This document shows positions 21,474-29,842 of a stretch of 64,000 nt of DNA, one piece after another. The translations under genes were made by a program, and so were the position numbers. The notes under the pieces were generated by a model. The model saw only the letters and a program-made list of their open reading frames with translations, was not told the origin of the DNA and made no database searches. This DNA is from Pseudomonadota bacterium. Lineage in GTDB: Bacteria > Pseudomonadota > Gammaproteobacteria > Xanthomonadales > Wenzhouxiangellaceae. Numbering within the stretch: the first letter of the stretch is position 1; each line of letters begins with the position of its first letter. The stretch covers positions 620,001-684,000 of the forward strand of contig CP053448.1 in assembly GCA_013285445.1 (NCBI GenBank), read 5' to 3'.

Positions 21474-22633
21474 TCCAGGATCGAGTCAACGAATACTGGG
21501 CCCAATTGCGGGGCCGATACCGCAGCAGCCCGCTGCCGGCATTCTTGCGCTGGTGGCGGGGCGAGCTGGCCGGAATGCTGCCGGCCGGGCTCAGGCGCCG
21601 CATGATTCCGCCCAGGCCGGTGGTCTTGCTGCTGCCGGACGGCGACGGCGACCAAGTGTCGGTCTGGGCCGGGAGCGAGCCGCCGGAACAGCGCGATCGG
21701 TTCGATCTGCGCTCCGATCCTGCGCTGCAGCGTGATCGCTGGCGTGCCCTGCTGGATGAGTTTCGCGACGGCAATCCGGAAGTGCGGCTGTGTCTGCCGC
21801 CTGATCAGGTGCTGCAGTGCCCGGTGGAGCTGCCCCTGGCGGTCGAATCGAACCTGGGCCAGGCGTTGCGCTACCAGCTCGACCAGATCACACCGTTCAG
21901 CGCCGACCAGGTCTGTTTCGACTATGCGGTTGTGGAGCGCGACCCTGAGCGCGGTCGCCTGAAACTGGATCTGCGGCTGGTGCCCGTGGCGCGAGTCGAC
22001 GAGTTGACCACCCTGCTGGGGGCGATTGGTGTTCGGCCGCATGCCGTGGACTGCCTGGCGTCTGCTGATGATTCGATCGTCGCCGAGGGCTTCAATCTGC
22101 TGTCGGAATCGGAGCGGCCGCGCTACGTCTACGCCAGGGCGCGCACCAACTGGCTGCTGGCCGGCGCCCTGGTTGGGGTGCTTGCCGTGGTTATGGCGGT
22201 CTCGCTGATCGTGCGGCAGCAGGCGGTCGATCGTCTCAACCGTGACGTCGAGCAGCTGCGTGCTCAGGCGGAAGCAGTGCTGGCGCTGCAGCAGGAGCTT
22301 GACGAGGCCCTGAATGCGGCGAATTTCCTGGCCGAGCATCGGCGCCAGCGCCCGGTCTTTGTTCGGGTGCTGGACGAAATCACGCGCATCCTGCCCGATG
22401 ATATGTGGCTGCAGCAACTGCAGCTGAAGGAAAACGAGCTCGAAATGCACGGCATGGCCGACGGTGCCCAGCGACTGATCGAGCTGATCGATGATGCCGA
22501 AATGCTGACCGACGCCGAGTTTCGCGGCTCGATCGACATCGACCCCAACACCGGTCGGGAGCGATTCCGCGCCGCCGCCCGGGTACTGACACAGAATGAG
22601 CGCGATGCAGCTGCTGCCGAATCTCGAGAATAA
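21470..22633 (+). CDS. gspL: Type II secretion assembly protein GspL (PilN-domain type)
   Basis: This 387-residue protein has a cytoplasmic N-terminal half with an actin-like/PilM-type fold (LPLAVESNLGQALRYQLDQI near 125). One membrane helix (about 225-247, WLLAGALVGVLAVVMAVSLI) follows, then a periplasmic coiled coil and PilN-like domain. It links GspE to GspM and GspF in the inner membrane. Its end overlaps gspM by 38 bases. Confidence 0.87.
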   Translation: MIQDRVNEYWAQLRGRYRSSPLPAFLRWWRGELAGMLPAGLRRRMIPPRPVVLLLPDGDGDQVSVWAGSEPPEQRDRFDLRSDPALQRDRWRALLDEFRDGNPEVRLCLPPDQVLQCPVELPLAVESNLGQALRYQLDQITPFSADQVCFDYAVVERDPERGRLKLDLRLVPVARVDELTTLLGAIGVRPHAVDCLASADDSIVAEGFNLLSESERPRYVYARARTNWLLAGALVGVLAVVMAVSLIVRQQAVDRLNRDVEQLRAQAEAVLALQQELDEALNAANFLAEHRRQRPVFVRVLDEITRILPDDMWLQQLQLKENELEMHGMADGAQRLIELIDDAEMLTDAEFRGSIDIDPNTGRERFRAAARVLTQNERDAAAAESRE

Positions 22634-23210
22634 CCGGCCGCTGGCGCTGGGTCTGCTGCTCATTGCGCTGGCGGTGGTCTACCTGGTGGGGTTTCACTGG
22701 TTCGTCGCCAGGCACCTGGCGCTGGCCGATGAGATGTCGGACCTCGAACAGCGTGCCGCCCGCTTCAAGGCGGCCGCCGCCCGGCGGCCTCATCTCGAGG
22801 CGCAGCTTGAACGGCTGCAGAGCGAGCGGCTTGACTCGGCCCTGTTTCTGTCCGACAGCAATTTCAACGTAGCCGCCGCTCGACTCAGCCGGCAGTTGCG
22901 CGATGCCATACGTGAACATGCCGATGATACCGATCTGTGTTCGGTCATCCAGACGGCCAATCGTCCCGATCGCGAGCCTGAACGTTTCGAGCGGGTCACG
23001 GTCAATGTGCGTATGCAGTGTCCGCTGCCGGACCTGGTGCGTATTTTCTACGCCCTCGAAACGTCCGTGCCGCTGGTCTTCATCGACAATCTGATGCTGC
23101 TGCAGCGGGTACCAGCCGATCGGGTCGGGCGTCGTCGCGGCACCAGCTACGGCCAGATCGATGCACGTTTCGACATGTATGGTTTTCTCAGCGAACAAAG
23201 CGAGGAGTAG
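22596..23210 (+). CDS. gspM: Type II secretion protein GspM
   Basis: This 204-residue bitopic protein has a short cytoplasmic start, one membrane helix (LALGLLLIALAVVYLVGFHW, about 16-36), a coiled coil (40-80) and a periplasmic ferredoxin-like region. It is placed by family features and by its position between gspL and gspN. It overlaps gspL by 38 bases and ends in GAGGAG before the next gene. Confidence 0.85.
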   Translation: MSAMQLLPNLENNRPLALGLLLIALAVVYLVGFHWFVARHLALADEMSDLEQRAARFKAAAARRPHLEAQLERLQSERLDSALFLSDSNFNVAAARLSRQLRDAIREHADDTDLCSVIQTANRPDREPERFERVTVNVRMQCPLPDLVRIFYALETSVPLVFIDNLMLLQRVPADRVGRRRGTSYGQIDARFDMYGFLSEQSEE

Positions 23211-23220
23211 CGGGTTGGTC

Positions 23221-23976
23221 ATGCTTGATTTCCAGCGCAACTTGTTGACGACTCTGCTGGTGGCCGGCCTGGCCGGTCTGGTCGCGCTCGGTGCGGTGTT
23301 GCCCTGGCTGCTGGGGCCGGTGGATGTCGAGCGGATCGAAGCGACGCGTGCACCGACCCTGGAGGACGTGCAGGTCGACGCGCCCGAAACCGGGCTGGCC
23401 GAGTTCGATCGCTACGTGTCCATTCTGGAAAAGCCGGTGTTCTTCTCCGATCGTCGTCTGCCGGTGGTCGAGGCGCCCGGCGAAGACGAGGAGATGGTTG
23501 TGCTCGAAGACGAGCAGGTCGAGCAGGTCGAGGCGCTCAAGGCCGCGGTGGCCGGTATCGTGATCACGCCTGAGCTCAAGCTGGCCATGGTCAACGACGA
23601 AAGCGCCGGCAAGACCGTCGTGCTGCGCGAGGGCATGAGTCTGCAGGGCGAGCAGGCGGCCTGGCGACTCGAGACGATCGAGGCGCGCACGGTTCGATTC
23701 GTGTCGGTCGACGGCCGCGAGACCGACCTCGAATTGAGCGTCAATACCCAGGCGCTGACCGGCGCGCCGCCCAGCCCCGGGCGACGGTCCCGGGACGCCG
23801 CCGGACAGGCGGCCGGCGAAGAAACGCAAGAGGCCGACGCGACCGCGGAGGAGGCCACCGAGGAGGCGCGGGCGCGGGCCGAGGAGATCCGACGTCGCGT
23901 TGCCGAGCGGCGCGCACAGCTGCGCGCCGAGGCCGAACAGCGCGCCCAACAACAAAAAGGTCGACAGGATAATTGA
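23221..23976 (+). CDS. gspN: Type II secretion protein N (GspC-like HR domain, XpsN type)
   Basis: This 251-residue protein has one N-terminal membrane helix (about 10-35), a periplasmic homology-region-like domain (about 95-185, AAVAGIVITPELKLAMVNDE and VVLREGMSLQGEQAAWRLE), and a highly charged Ala/Glu/Arg tail. This matches XpsN of Xanthomonas, which takes the place of GspC in contacting the secretin. No classical gspC with a PDZ domain is present in the operon. The ATG at 23221 follows the GAGGAG at the end of gspM. Confidence 0.78.
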   Translation: MLDFQRNLLTTLLVAGLAGLVALGAVLPWLLGPVDVERIEATRAPTLEDVQVDAPETGLAEFDRYVSILEKPVFFSDRRLPVVEAPGEDEEMVVLEDEQVEQVEALKAAVAGIVITPELKLAMVNDESAGKTVVLREGMSLQGEQAAWRLETIEARTVRFVSVDGRETDLELSVNTQALTGAPPSPGRRSRDAAGQAAGEETQEADATAEEATEEARARAEEIRRRVAERRAQLRAEAEQRAQQQKGRQDN

Positions 23977-26186
23977 TGACTGATCCATCGTTTCGCCAAT
24001 ACGCCGTTCCCCCGGTCGTGCTGTATGTGCCGTTGTTGCTGATGCTGCTGGCCGCCTGCGCCTCCACCGAGGATCGTCGTGACGCCATGCAGCGGTCGCA
24101 GCCGACCGAATATGCCGCCGGACAGTCTGCGCGCCCCGGCGACGGTGAGATCCGGCTGCGTGGTGGTGACGAAGACTCGGATGAAGACAGTTTCGAGGAC
24201 ACCGAACTTTTTTCGGGCAGCGGCGTGTTCATCGACGAAAGCGCCACGCGGCCGCGCGCCGAACCGCCGTCGGAAGACGGCGAGATCACGCTCAATTTCG
24301 AGGGCCAGGGTATTCAGGAAGTGGTGCATGCCCTGCTTGGCCAGTTGTTCCAGGAGAACTACGTGATCGCCCCCGGAGTCAGCGGGGAGGTGACCTTCGC
24401 CACCGCCAAGCCGATCAAGCGTGACCAGGTCATGCCGGTGCTCGAGATGCTGTTGCGCTGGAATAACGCAACCCTGATCTGGCGCGAAGGGCGTTATCAC
24501 GTGGTACCGGTTTCCGATGCCGTGCCCGGCAATCTCGTGCCACGCCTGGACTCGGCCCAGCGTGCCCGGGGCTACGAGGTGATGGCGGTGCCGCTGGAGT
24601 ATGTATCGCCCGACAAGATGGCCGAGATTCTCGAGCCGTGGGCCAAGGAAGACGCCGTGTTCAGCACCGATAACGCGCGCAGCCTGCTGTTTCTGGCCGG
24701 CACGCGGTTCGAGCTGGGCAACTATCTGCAGATCGTCGAGACCTTCGACGTCGACTGGCTTGCCGGCATGTCGGTGGGCATTTTCAACCTGCAGCGGGTC
24801 GAGGTGGGTGACCTCCTGCCGGAGCTGGAGGGCATTTTCGGAGAGGAGGGCGATACGCCGCTGGCCGGCATGTTTCGCCTGCTGCCGCTCGAGCGGCTCA
24901 ATGCGCTGATGGTCATCACCCCCAACGAGCACTACCTCGAAGAGGCGGAAAAATGGATCCAGCGCCTGGACCGCTCCAGTCCGGAGGCCGGTGCCCGGCT
25001 GTACGTCTACCGGGTCAAGAACCTGGACGCCGACGTGCTGGCCGGTTACCTGGGTGATCTGTTCGGCACCGGCGGCGGTCGCAGCAGCCGGCCGCGCGAG
25101 TCGCGCGGCGGCCTGGCGCCGGGGCTGGAGCGCGCGTCGACATCCACGGTTGGCGAGTTCCAGCAGTCGCGCGCCGAGCGCGACAGTGGCGGCCAGGATC
25201 AGCGCCGGATCACCGAGGGCGGGCTGCAGCTCGGCGCGGACGGGGATGTTCGCATCACCGCCGTGATCGAGACCAACTCGCTGCTGATCCAGGCCTCGCC
25301 GAGCCAGTACGATGCCATTCTCAGCGCCATCGAGCGGCTTGACGAAGAGCCGCTGCAGGTGATCATCGAGGCACAGGTCATCGAGGTGACGCTGACCGAT
25401 GACCTGCGCTACGGGGTCAACTGGTTCCTGTCCAACGCCAACCCCGACAGCGAGGATTTTCCTGGATTTCCGGAAGATTCCGTGTTTTCCCCGTCGCGCG
25501 AACAGGACCGGGCCTTGCTCGGTCCGGGGGGGCTGTTTACGACCATTACCCGGCGCAGCGTCGATCGCACCTTCGTGACCGCAACGATCAATATGCTCGA
25601 GACCCTGTCGGATGTGCGCACGCTGTCGACGCCGACGCTGCTGGTGCGCAACAACGCCGAGGCCTCGATCAATGTCGGCCGCCAGGTGCCGATCCAGTCG
25701 ACCTCGATCTCGACCGGCAATTCGGACCGGGTGCTGGGCACCACCCAGTTTCTCAACACCGGTATCATTCTCGAGGTGACGCCGCGCGTCAATCCCGGTG
25801 GCCTGGTCTATCTGCAGGTGCGCCAGGAGGTTTCAAGTCCCGACCAGAGCGACCTGGACGCAGGCCGCAACCCCACCGTGGCCAACCGCGAGGTCAATAC
25901 AGAGGTGGCCGTCCAGTCCGGCCAGACGGTCATCCTGGGCGGGTTGATCCAGGAATCCAGCACCCGGGGCCGATCGGGCGTGCCGTTTCTGAGCCGGATC
26001 CCGGGCCTCGGCGCCTTGTTTGGGTCACGCAGCAATGTGGCCGATCGCTCCGAGACGCTGGTGCTGATTACGCCAACCGTGCTGGAGTCGACCGAGCGGC
26101 TGGAAGCGGTCTCACGCAGTATCCAGCGCCGTTTCCGGGGGCTCAAGCCGCTCGATGGCGGTAGCGAGGCCGATCCGGACTCTTGA
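23976..26186 (+). CDS. gspD: Type II secretion secretin GspD (lipoprotein)
   Basis: This is the outer-membrane secretin, 736 residues. The N-terminus carries a lipobox (LLAAC, cysteine near residue 28), as in XpsD. A linker of about 80 acidic/Ser-rich residues follows, then the N0 domain (ITLNFEGQGIQEVVHALLGQ), N1-N3 domains, and the secretin core (VIIEAQVIEVTLTDDLRYGV, VGRQVPIQSTS, GGLIQESSTRGRSGVPFLSR). A Gly/Ser/Arg-rich insert lies in N3 (about 365-415). I chose the ATG at 23976, sharing a base with the gspN stop; a TTG precedes it by one codon. Confidence 0.95.
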   Translation: MTDPSFRQYAVPPVVLYVPLLLMLLAACASTEDRRDAMQRSQPTEYAAGQSARPGDGEIRLRGGDEDSDEDSFEDTELFSGSGVFIDESATRPRAEPPSEDGEITLNFEGQGIQEVVHALLGQLFQENYVIAPGVSGEVTFATAKPIKRDQVMPVLEMLLRWNNATLIWREGRYHVVPVSDAVPGNLVPRLDSAQRARGYEVMAVPLEYVSPDKMAEILEPWAKEDAVFSTDNARSLLFLAGTRFELGNYLQIVETFDVDWLAGMSVGIFNLQRVEVGDLLPELEGIFGEEGDTPLAGMFRLLPLERLNALMVITPNEHYLEEAEKWIQRLDRSSPEAGARLYVYRVKNLDADVLAGYLGDLFGTGGGRSSRPRESRGGLAPGLERASTSTVGEFQQSRAERDSGGQDQRRITEGGLQLGADGDVRITAVIETNSLLIQASPSQYDAILSAIERLDEEPLQVIIEAQVIEVTLTDDLRYGVNWFLSNANPDSEDFPGFPEDSVFSPSREQDRALLGPGGLFTTITRRSVDRTFVTATINMLETLSDVRTLSTPTLLVRNNAEASINVGRQVPIQSTSISTGNSDRVLGTTQFLNTGIILEVTPRVNPGGLVYLQVRQEVSSPDQSDLDAGRNPTVANREVNTEVAVQSGQTVILGGLIQESSTRGRSGVPFLSRIPGLGALFGSRSNVADRSETLVLITPTVLESTERLEAVSRSIQRRFRGLKPLDGGSEADPDS

Positions 26187-26214
26187 TTTTCCACACTTGT
26201 ACAGGTTCAACGAC

Positions 26215-26634
26215 ATGAAAGAAGATCCATCATTCAGACACGCGGGTAGACTGTTGTGCGCCGCGCTGCTGCTTGCCCTGGGGGCAGGGTGTCAGCAGGA
26301 CGCGGGCCCGCCCGACGTCGAGGCGCGCGCCGAGGCGCGCTGGAATCACCTGATCGAGGGCGAGTACGAGCAGGCCCGGGCCTACTACTCGCCGGGATTC
26401 AGGGAGCTGGTCTCCGAACAGCAGTTTCGTGACAATATGCGTGACCGGCCGCTGCGCTGGCTCGCCGCGGAGGTGCTCGGCTCGGAGTGCGAAGAAAAGC
26501 GCTGCACGGTCTGGACCGAAGTGACCTATCGCGCGATCAAGGCGCGGATGGGCCAGGACAGCGTGGAGATCCCGACCACCGTCGAGGAGCCCTGGATTCA
26601 GGTCGACGGGCAGTGGTGGTACGCCCAGGACTAA
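26215..26634 (+). CDS. Small lipoprotein downstream of gspD
   Basis: This 139-residue protein has a signal peptide and lipobox (LLALGAGC, cysteine near 27), then a small domain with ARAEARWNHLIEGEYEQARA and a C-terminal EPWIQVDGQWWYAQD. That pattern recalls NTF2-like lipoproteins. Two further cysteines (GSECEEKRC) may form a disulfide. It is 28 bases after gspD and probably in the same operon; it could be a pilotin-like helper or simply a cotranscribed lipoprotein. I do not recognise a named family. The ATG at 26215 gives the clean signal peptide. Confidence 0.72.
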   Translation: MKEDPSFRHAGRLLCAALLLALGAGCQQDAGPPDVEARAEARWNHLIEGEYEQARAYYSPGFRELVSEQQFRDNMRDRPLRWLAAEVLGSECEEKRCTVWTEVTYRAIKARMGQDSVEIPTTVEEPWIQVDGQWWYAQD

Positions 26635-26755
26635 CCCCTTTACTTTCGCCCCTGGATGCCCTAGAATCGAACGCGCTGGGTCAGGCCGGGCTTTCCGGTC
26701 CTGCTCAACATGTGCTTACACAGAGCCCTGTGTCCAACAAATGAGGAGTGTTGTA

Positions 26756-28249
26756 ATGAAAAGAAATACCTTGACGACCGCAGTGCTGGCGGGTCTGACG
26801 GGTCTGGCGGGCATGGCGAGCGTCTCGCACGCCGTCAACCTCAACCCCGACGGTCTCGGGCAGGTCCTGATTTACCCGTACTACACCGCACGCGGTGGCA
26901 ATGACACGCTGTTTTCAGTGGTCAACACCACGGCCAAGGCCAAGGCGGTCAAAGTCCGTTTCATCGAGGCCCTGAACTCGCGCGAAGTGCTTGACTTCAA
27001 CCTCTACCTGTCGCCCTACGACGTGTGGGTTGCTGCCATCACCGAAACCGATGCCGGCGGCGGACAGCTGCTGATTCCCGATACCTCCTGCACCGTGCCC
27101 TACTTCCAGGGCGGCGTGCCGGGCAATATCGGCGTGCAGCCGTTCCTGAACTTCCAGTACACCGGCGCGCGCAGCGACGGCGGCCCGCAGGGCATCGAGC
27201 GTACCGCTTCGGGCTATTTGGAAATGATCGAGATGGGTACCCTGGTGGGCAATGCCGCGGCGGGTGCGACCCACGTCGGTGGTGTCCCGGCCAGCTGCGC
27301 CCTGGTCAACAGCTACTGGGCCTCTGGCGGTCCGTGGCGTGCCAACCCGAATTTCGAGCTGGAGCCGGTTGAAGGCGGTCTGTTTGGCGGTGCCTCGATC
27401 CTCAATGTCGCCGAGGGCACGATGTTCAGCTACAACGCCACGGCCATCGACAGCTTCTGGGAGTTCGGCTCCATCGGTAGCCATACCGATCCCGGCAGCC
27501 TGGTTCCCGACCTGAACTCGGGCGATACCACCAGCAACGTGTTCCTGACCGGTGTCGCCATGGTCGATACCCAGACCTGGCCGGCCGGCGTCTTCGCCCT
27601 GAACGCCACGCTGACCTTCGACGAGCTGTTCAATGAATACATCGTCGATCCGGATCTGGCCGCGCGCTCGGAGTGGGTGGTGACCTTCCCGACCAAGCGC
27701 TTCCACACCGACGATGCCCCGGGCGGTGCCTTCGTTCCGCCGGGCGCCCCGATTCCGCCGTTTACGCGGACCTGGAGCCAGCCGGCCTGTGAAGACATGG
27801 AGCTGCGCGTCTGGGATCGCGAGGAGCGTGAGCCGGAAGGTGAGATCATCATCTCGCCGCCGCCGCCGCAGGTGGGCTTCTTCCTGTGCCGCGAAGCCAA
27901 CGTGATTCGCTTCAGCCGCGATTCCATCGTGCCCGACCAGACGGAAATCCTCAAGGAAATCCGTCGGGACGGTGGCTTCACGCACCTGAGCTACACCAAT
28001 TTCGAGCTGCCGGCTGGCTTTGACAGCGGCTGGGTCAAGTTCGATCTGACCACCATTCCGACTGGTGGCTCCCGTCTGTCGGTTCCGGCCAACACGACGG
28101 GCGTCCGCTATGCCGGTCTGCCGACGGTCGGTTTCTGGGTGCAGCGCTACACCAACGGTACCCTGCTTGATGATGCCGGTACTTCGGTGCTGTCGAACTA
28201 CGCCAGCGCCTTCGAGCATCGCGGCAGCCGCCGGATCGTCAGCGACTGA
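26756..28249 (+). CDS. Exported protein of unknown function (GQVLIYPYYT family)
   Basis: This 497-residue protein has a signal peptide (MKRNTLTTAVLAGLTGLAG, cut after VSHA near 26). A mature start NLNPDGLGQVLIYPYYTARG follows; I recall this segment from uncharacterised exported proteins of other gammaproteobacteria, but no function is known to me. Low Lys content, many Gly/Thr/Asn and about six cysteines suggest a beta-rich extracytoplasmic protein. There is no C-terminal sorting signal. The start has an excellent GAGGAG 8 bases upstream, and a strong terminator follows, so it is probably a well-expressed single-gene unit. Its position next to the type II operon makes it a candidate substrate. 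Confidence 0.7.
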   Translation: MKRNTLTTAVLAGLTGLAGMASVSHAVNLNPDGLGQVLIYPYYTARGGNDTLFSVVNTTAKAKAVKVRFIEALNSREVLDFNLYLSPYDVWVAAITETDAGGGQLLIPDTSCTVPYFQGGVPGNIGVQPFLNFQYTGARSDGGPQGIERTASGYLEMIEMGTLVGNAAAGATHVGGVPASCALVNSYWASGGPWRANPNFELEPVEGGLFGGASILNVAEGTMFSYNATAIDSFWEFGSIGSHTDPGSLVPDLNSGDTTSNVFLTGVAMVDTQTWPAGVFALNATLTFDELFNEYIVDPDLAARSEWVVTFPTKRFHTDDAPGGAFVPPGAPIPPFTRTWSQPACEDMELRVWDREEREPEGEIIISPPPPQVGFFLCREANVIRFSRDSIVPDQTEILKEIRRDGGFTHLSYTNFELPAGFDSGWVKFDLTTIPTGGSRLSVPANTTGVRYAGLPTVGFWVQRYTNGTLLDDAGTSVLSNYASAFEHRGSRRIVSD

Positions 28250-28310
28250 TTGTCTGACGTCCTGCCGGGACAGGATGCGGCTCCGCCGCTTCCTGCTCCC
28301 AAGCTCACAG

Positions 28311-28338
28311 AGGGGCTACCCACCGGGTAGCCCCTTTT
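28311..28338 (+). terminator. Rho-independent terminator
   Basis: A perfect 9-bp stem (GGGGCTACC at 28312-28320 with GGTAGCCCC at 28326-28334) and a 5-base loop are followed by TTTT, 62 bases after the exported-protein gene. This is the clearest intrinsic terminator in the window. Confidence 0.88.
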
Positions 28339-28406
28339 CAGTTGCCGGTATCGCTGTTGATGAATTATTAACGCTTGTTTTCGCCCGCGTTTACCCGCAT
28401 TAGCCG

Positions 28407-28412
28407 TATAGT
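28407..28412 (+). promoter_or_regulatory. Candidate -10 box for the Ig-like exported protein
   Basis: TATAGT lies 27 bases upstream of the ATG at 28439. The 100 bases before it are distinctly AT-richer than their surroundings (for example GATGAATTATTAACGCTTGT), as expected for a promoter. No standard -35 box is at the right spacing. Confidence 0.35.
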
Positions 28413-28438
28413 ATCGATCACCTACAACCGAGACGTCC

Positions 28439-29788
28439 ATGGCCGTGAAACACAACCATCACCTCCTGATCCGCTCCGCTAGCGCCCTGTGCGCGCTCGT
28501 AGTCATGCTGCCGGTGCTCGCCAACAAGCAGCTGGTCATCAACGAGCAGCATCCCTGTGATCTGGACGCGACCTCCGCGGTGGCGATCGAGTCGGCGACC
28601 GGCAACGTCAAGGTGCAGGTGGCCGATCTGCAGGACTGTATCGGTGGCGGTCTGTCGCTCAGTCCGGTGCTGTCCAGTCCGCAGCCGGTCGAAGCCGGCT
28701 CCTCGGTGGAAATCCTGTGGGCCTCGGCCAACGCCGAGACCTGTACCCCCACCGGCAACCTGCCGGGCGGCTGGTCAGGCAGGGTCATCGGCCTGCAGGG
28801 GCCGGAAACGGTCAGCGTTCCGACCTCGGCCACCCCGGGTCAGTACAGCGCTGGCGTCGAATGCGCCCGCCAGGGCGAGGATCCGCTCAACGAAAGCACG
28901 CTGGTGGAGGTGATTGCCCCGGACGTGGGCTCGCCACCCAATGCGCCCAGCCTGACCGTCAACGGTTCAAGCTCGACGACGATCGATCCCGGTGACGACG
29001 TCGACGTCGTCTGGAGCTCTAGCAGCGCCACCAGCTGCTCGGCCTCGGGCAGCACGCTTCCGGGCTGGAGCGGGTCGAAGCCGACTTCGGGTTCGCTGAC
29101 GGTCACGACCTCCGGCAGCCTGTTACCCGGCCAGTACGTCGTGCGGCTGCGCTGCTCGAACTCCGCTGGCGATTCGCCCTGGACCACGCGCACCGTCAAC
29201 GTGGCCGATCCCGGCGCACCCGGCTGCGAGAACCGGCCACCGCCGCCCGGCATGACCCGGGCTGCGATCATCACCACCGATAACACAAAGGACGGGCGCA
29301 TCTACAGCTCGGTGTTCAACGCCACCTTCCCCGGTACCTCGAACACCCAGGAGATTCTGCTCAACAGCAATACATACGCCGCTCTGCAGTTCAGCCGGGA
29401 CTCGATCCCGTCGGGCGCCAAGGGCCAGATTAACGTGAATATCCCGCAGGGCTATGCGCAGGAGTCGACCGGCTTCAAGCTGTGGTCCATCTCGACCTGC
29501 CCGGGCGATTTCGACTGGCAGGCCATCGAGAGCGATCCGGATCTGGGGCCGGGCTGTATCAAGAGAGACGCATTGTTCTTTACCGAGTCCTTTACCTTCG
29601 GCGGTGCCAGTTTCCGGACCGACGAATCGCGCTGTGCGCTGAACCCCGGCGTCACCTACTATCTCAACTTCTTCTACAATACGCAGCCCGAGAACACGCC
29701 GGTCAGCGAGCTGCAGTGGAATTGCGAGATGAACAATTCGGTCTGCGGTAACGCGATGAACCCCGGCAATTTTATCGGCTGGGACTAG
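28439..29788 (+). CDS. Exported protein with two Ig-like repeats
   Basis: This 449-residue protein has a signal peptide (ALCALVVMLPVLA, cut near 29). Two internal repeats of about 95 residues follow (about 75-165 and 175-262), each with a pattern SVEILWASANAETC / DVDVVWSSSSATSC, then LPGGWSG / LPGWSG and a C-R-Q/C-S-N strand; these look like bacterial Ig-like beta-sandwiches with a conserved disulfide. The C-terminal 185 residues (from GCENRPPPPGMTRAAIITTD) form a separate domain with several cysteines and aromatic residues. No family name is recognised. It has no anchor or sorting signal and is probably secreted, perhaps through the adjacent type II system. Confidence 0.7.
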   Translation: MAVKHNHHLLIRSASALCALVVMLPVLANKQLVINEQHPCDLDATSAVAIESATGNVKVQVADLQDCIGGGLSLSPVLSSPQPVEAGSSVEILWASANAETCTPTGNLPGGWSGRVIGLQGPETVSVPTSATPGQYSAGVECARQGEDPLNESTLVEVIAPDVGSPPNAPSLTVNGSSSTTIDPGDDVDVVWSSSSATSCSASGSTLPGWSGSKPTSGSLTVTTSGSLLPGQYVVRLRCSNSAGDSPWTTRTVNVADPGAPGCENRPPPPGMTRAAIITTDNTKDGRIYSSVFNATFPGTSNTQEILLNSNTYAALQFSRDSIPSGAKGQINVNIPQGYAQESTGFKLWSISTCPGDFDWQAIESDPDLGPGCIKRDALFFTESFTFGGASFRTDESRCALNPGVTYYLNFFYNTQPENTPVSELQWNCEMNNSVCGNAMNPGNFIGWD

Positions 29789-29842
29789 CAGCCCGTGAGG
29801 CGAACCGTCAATCGCAGGATCAACGATCAAGGAAGATCAGGA

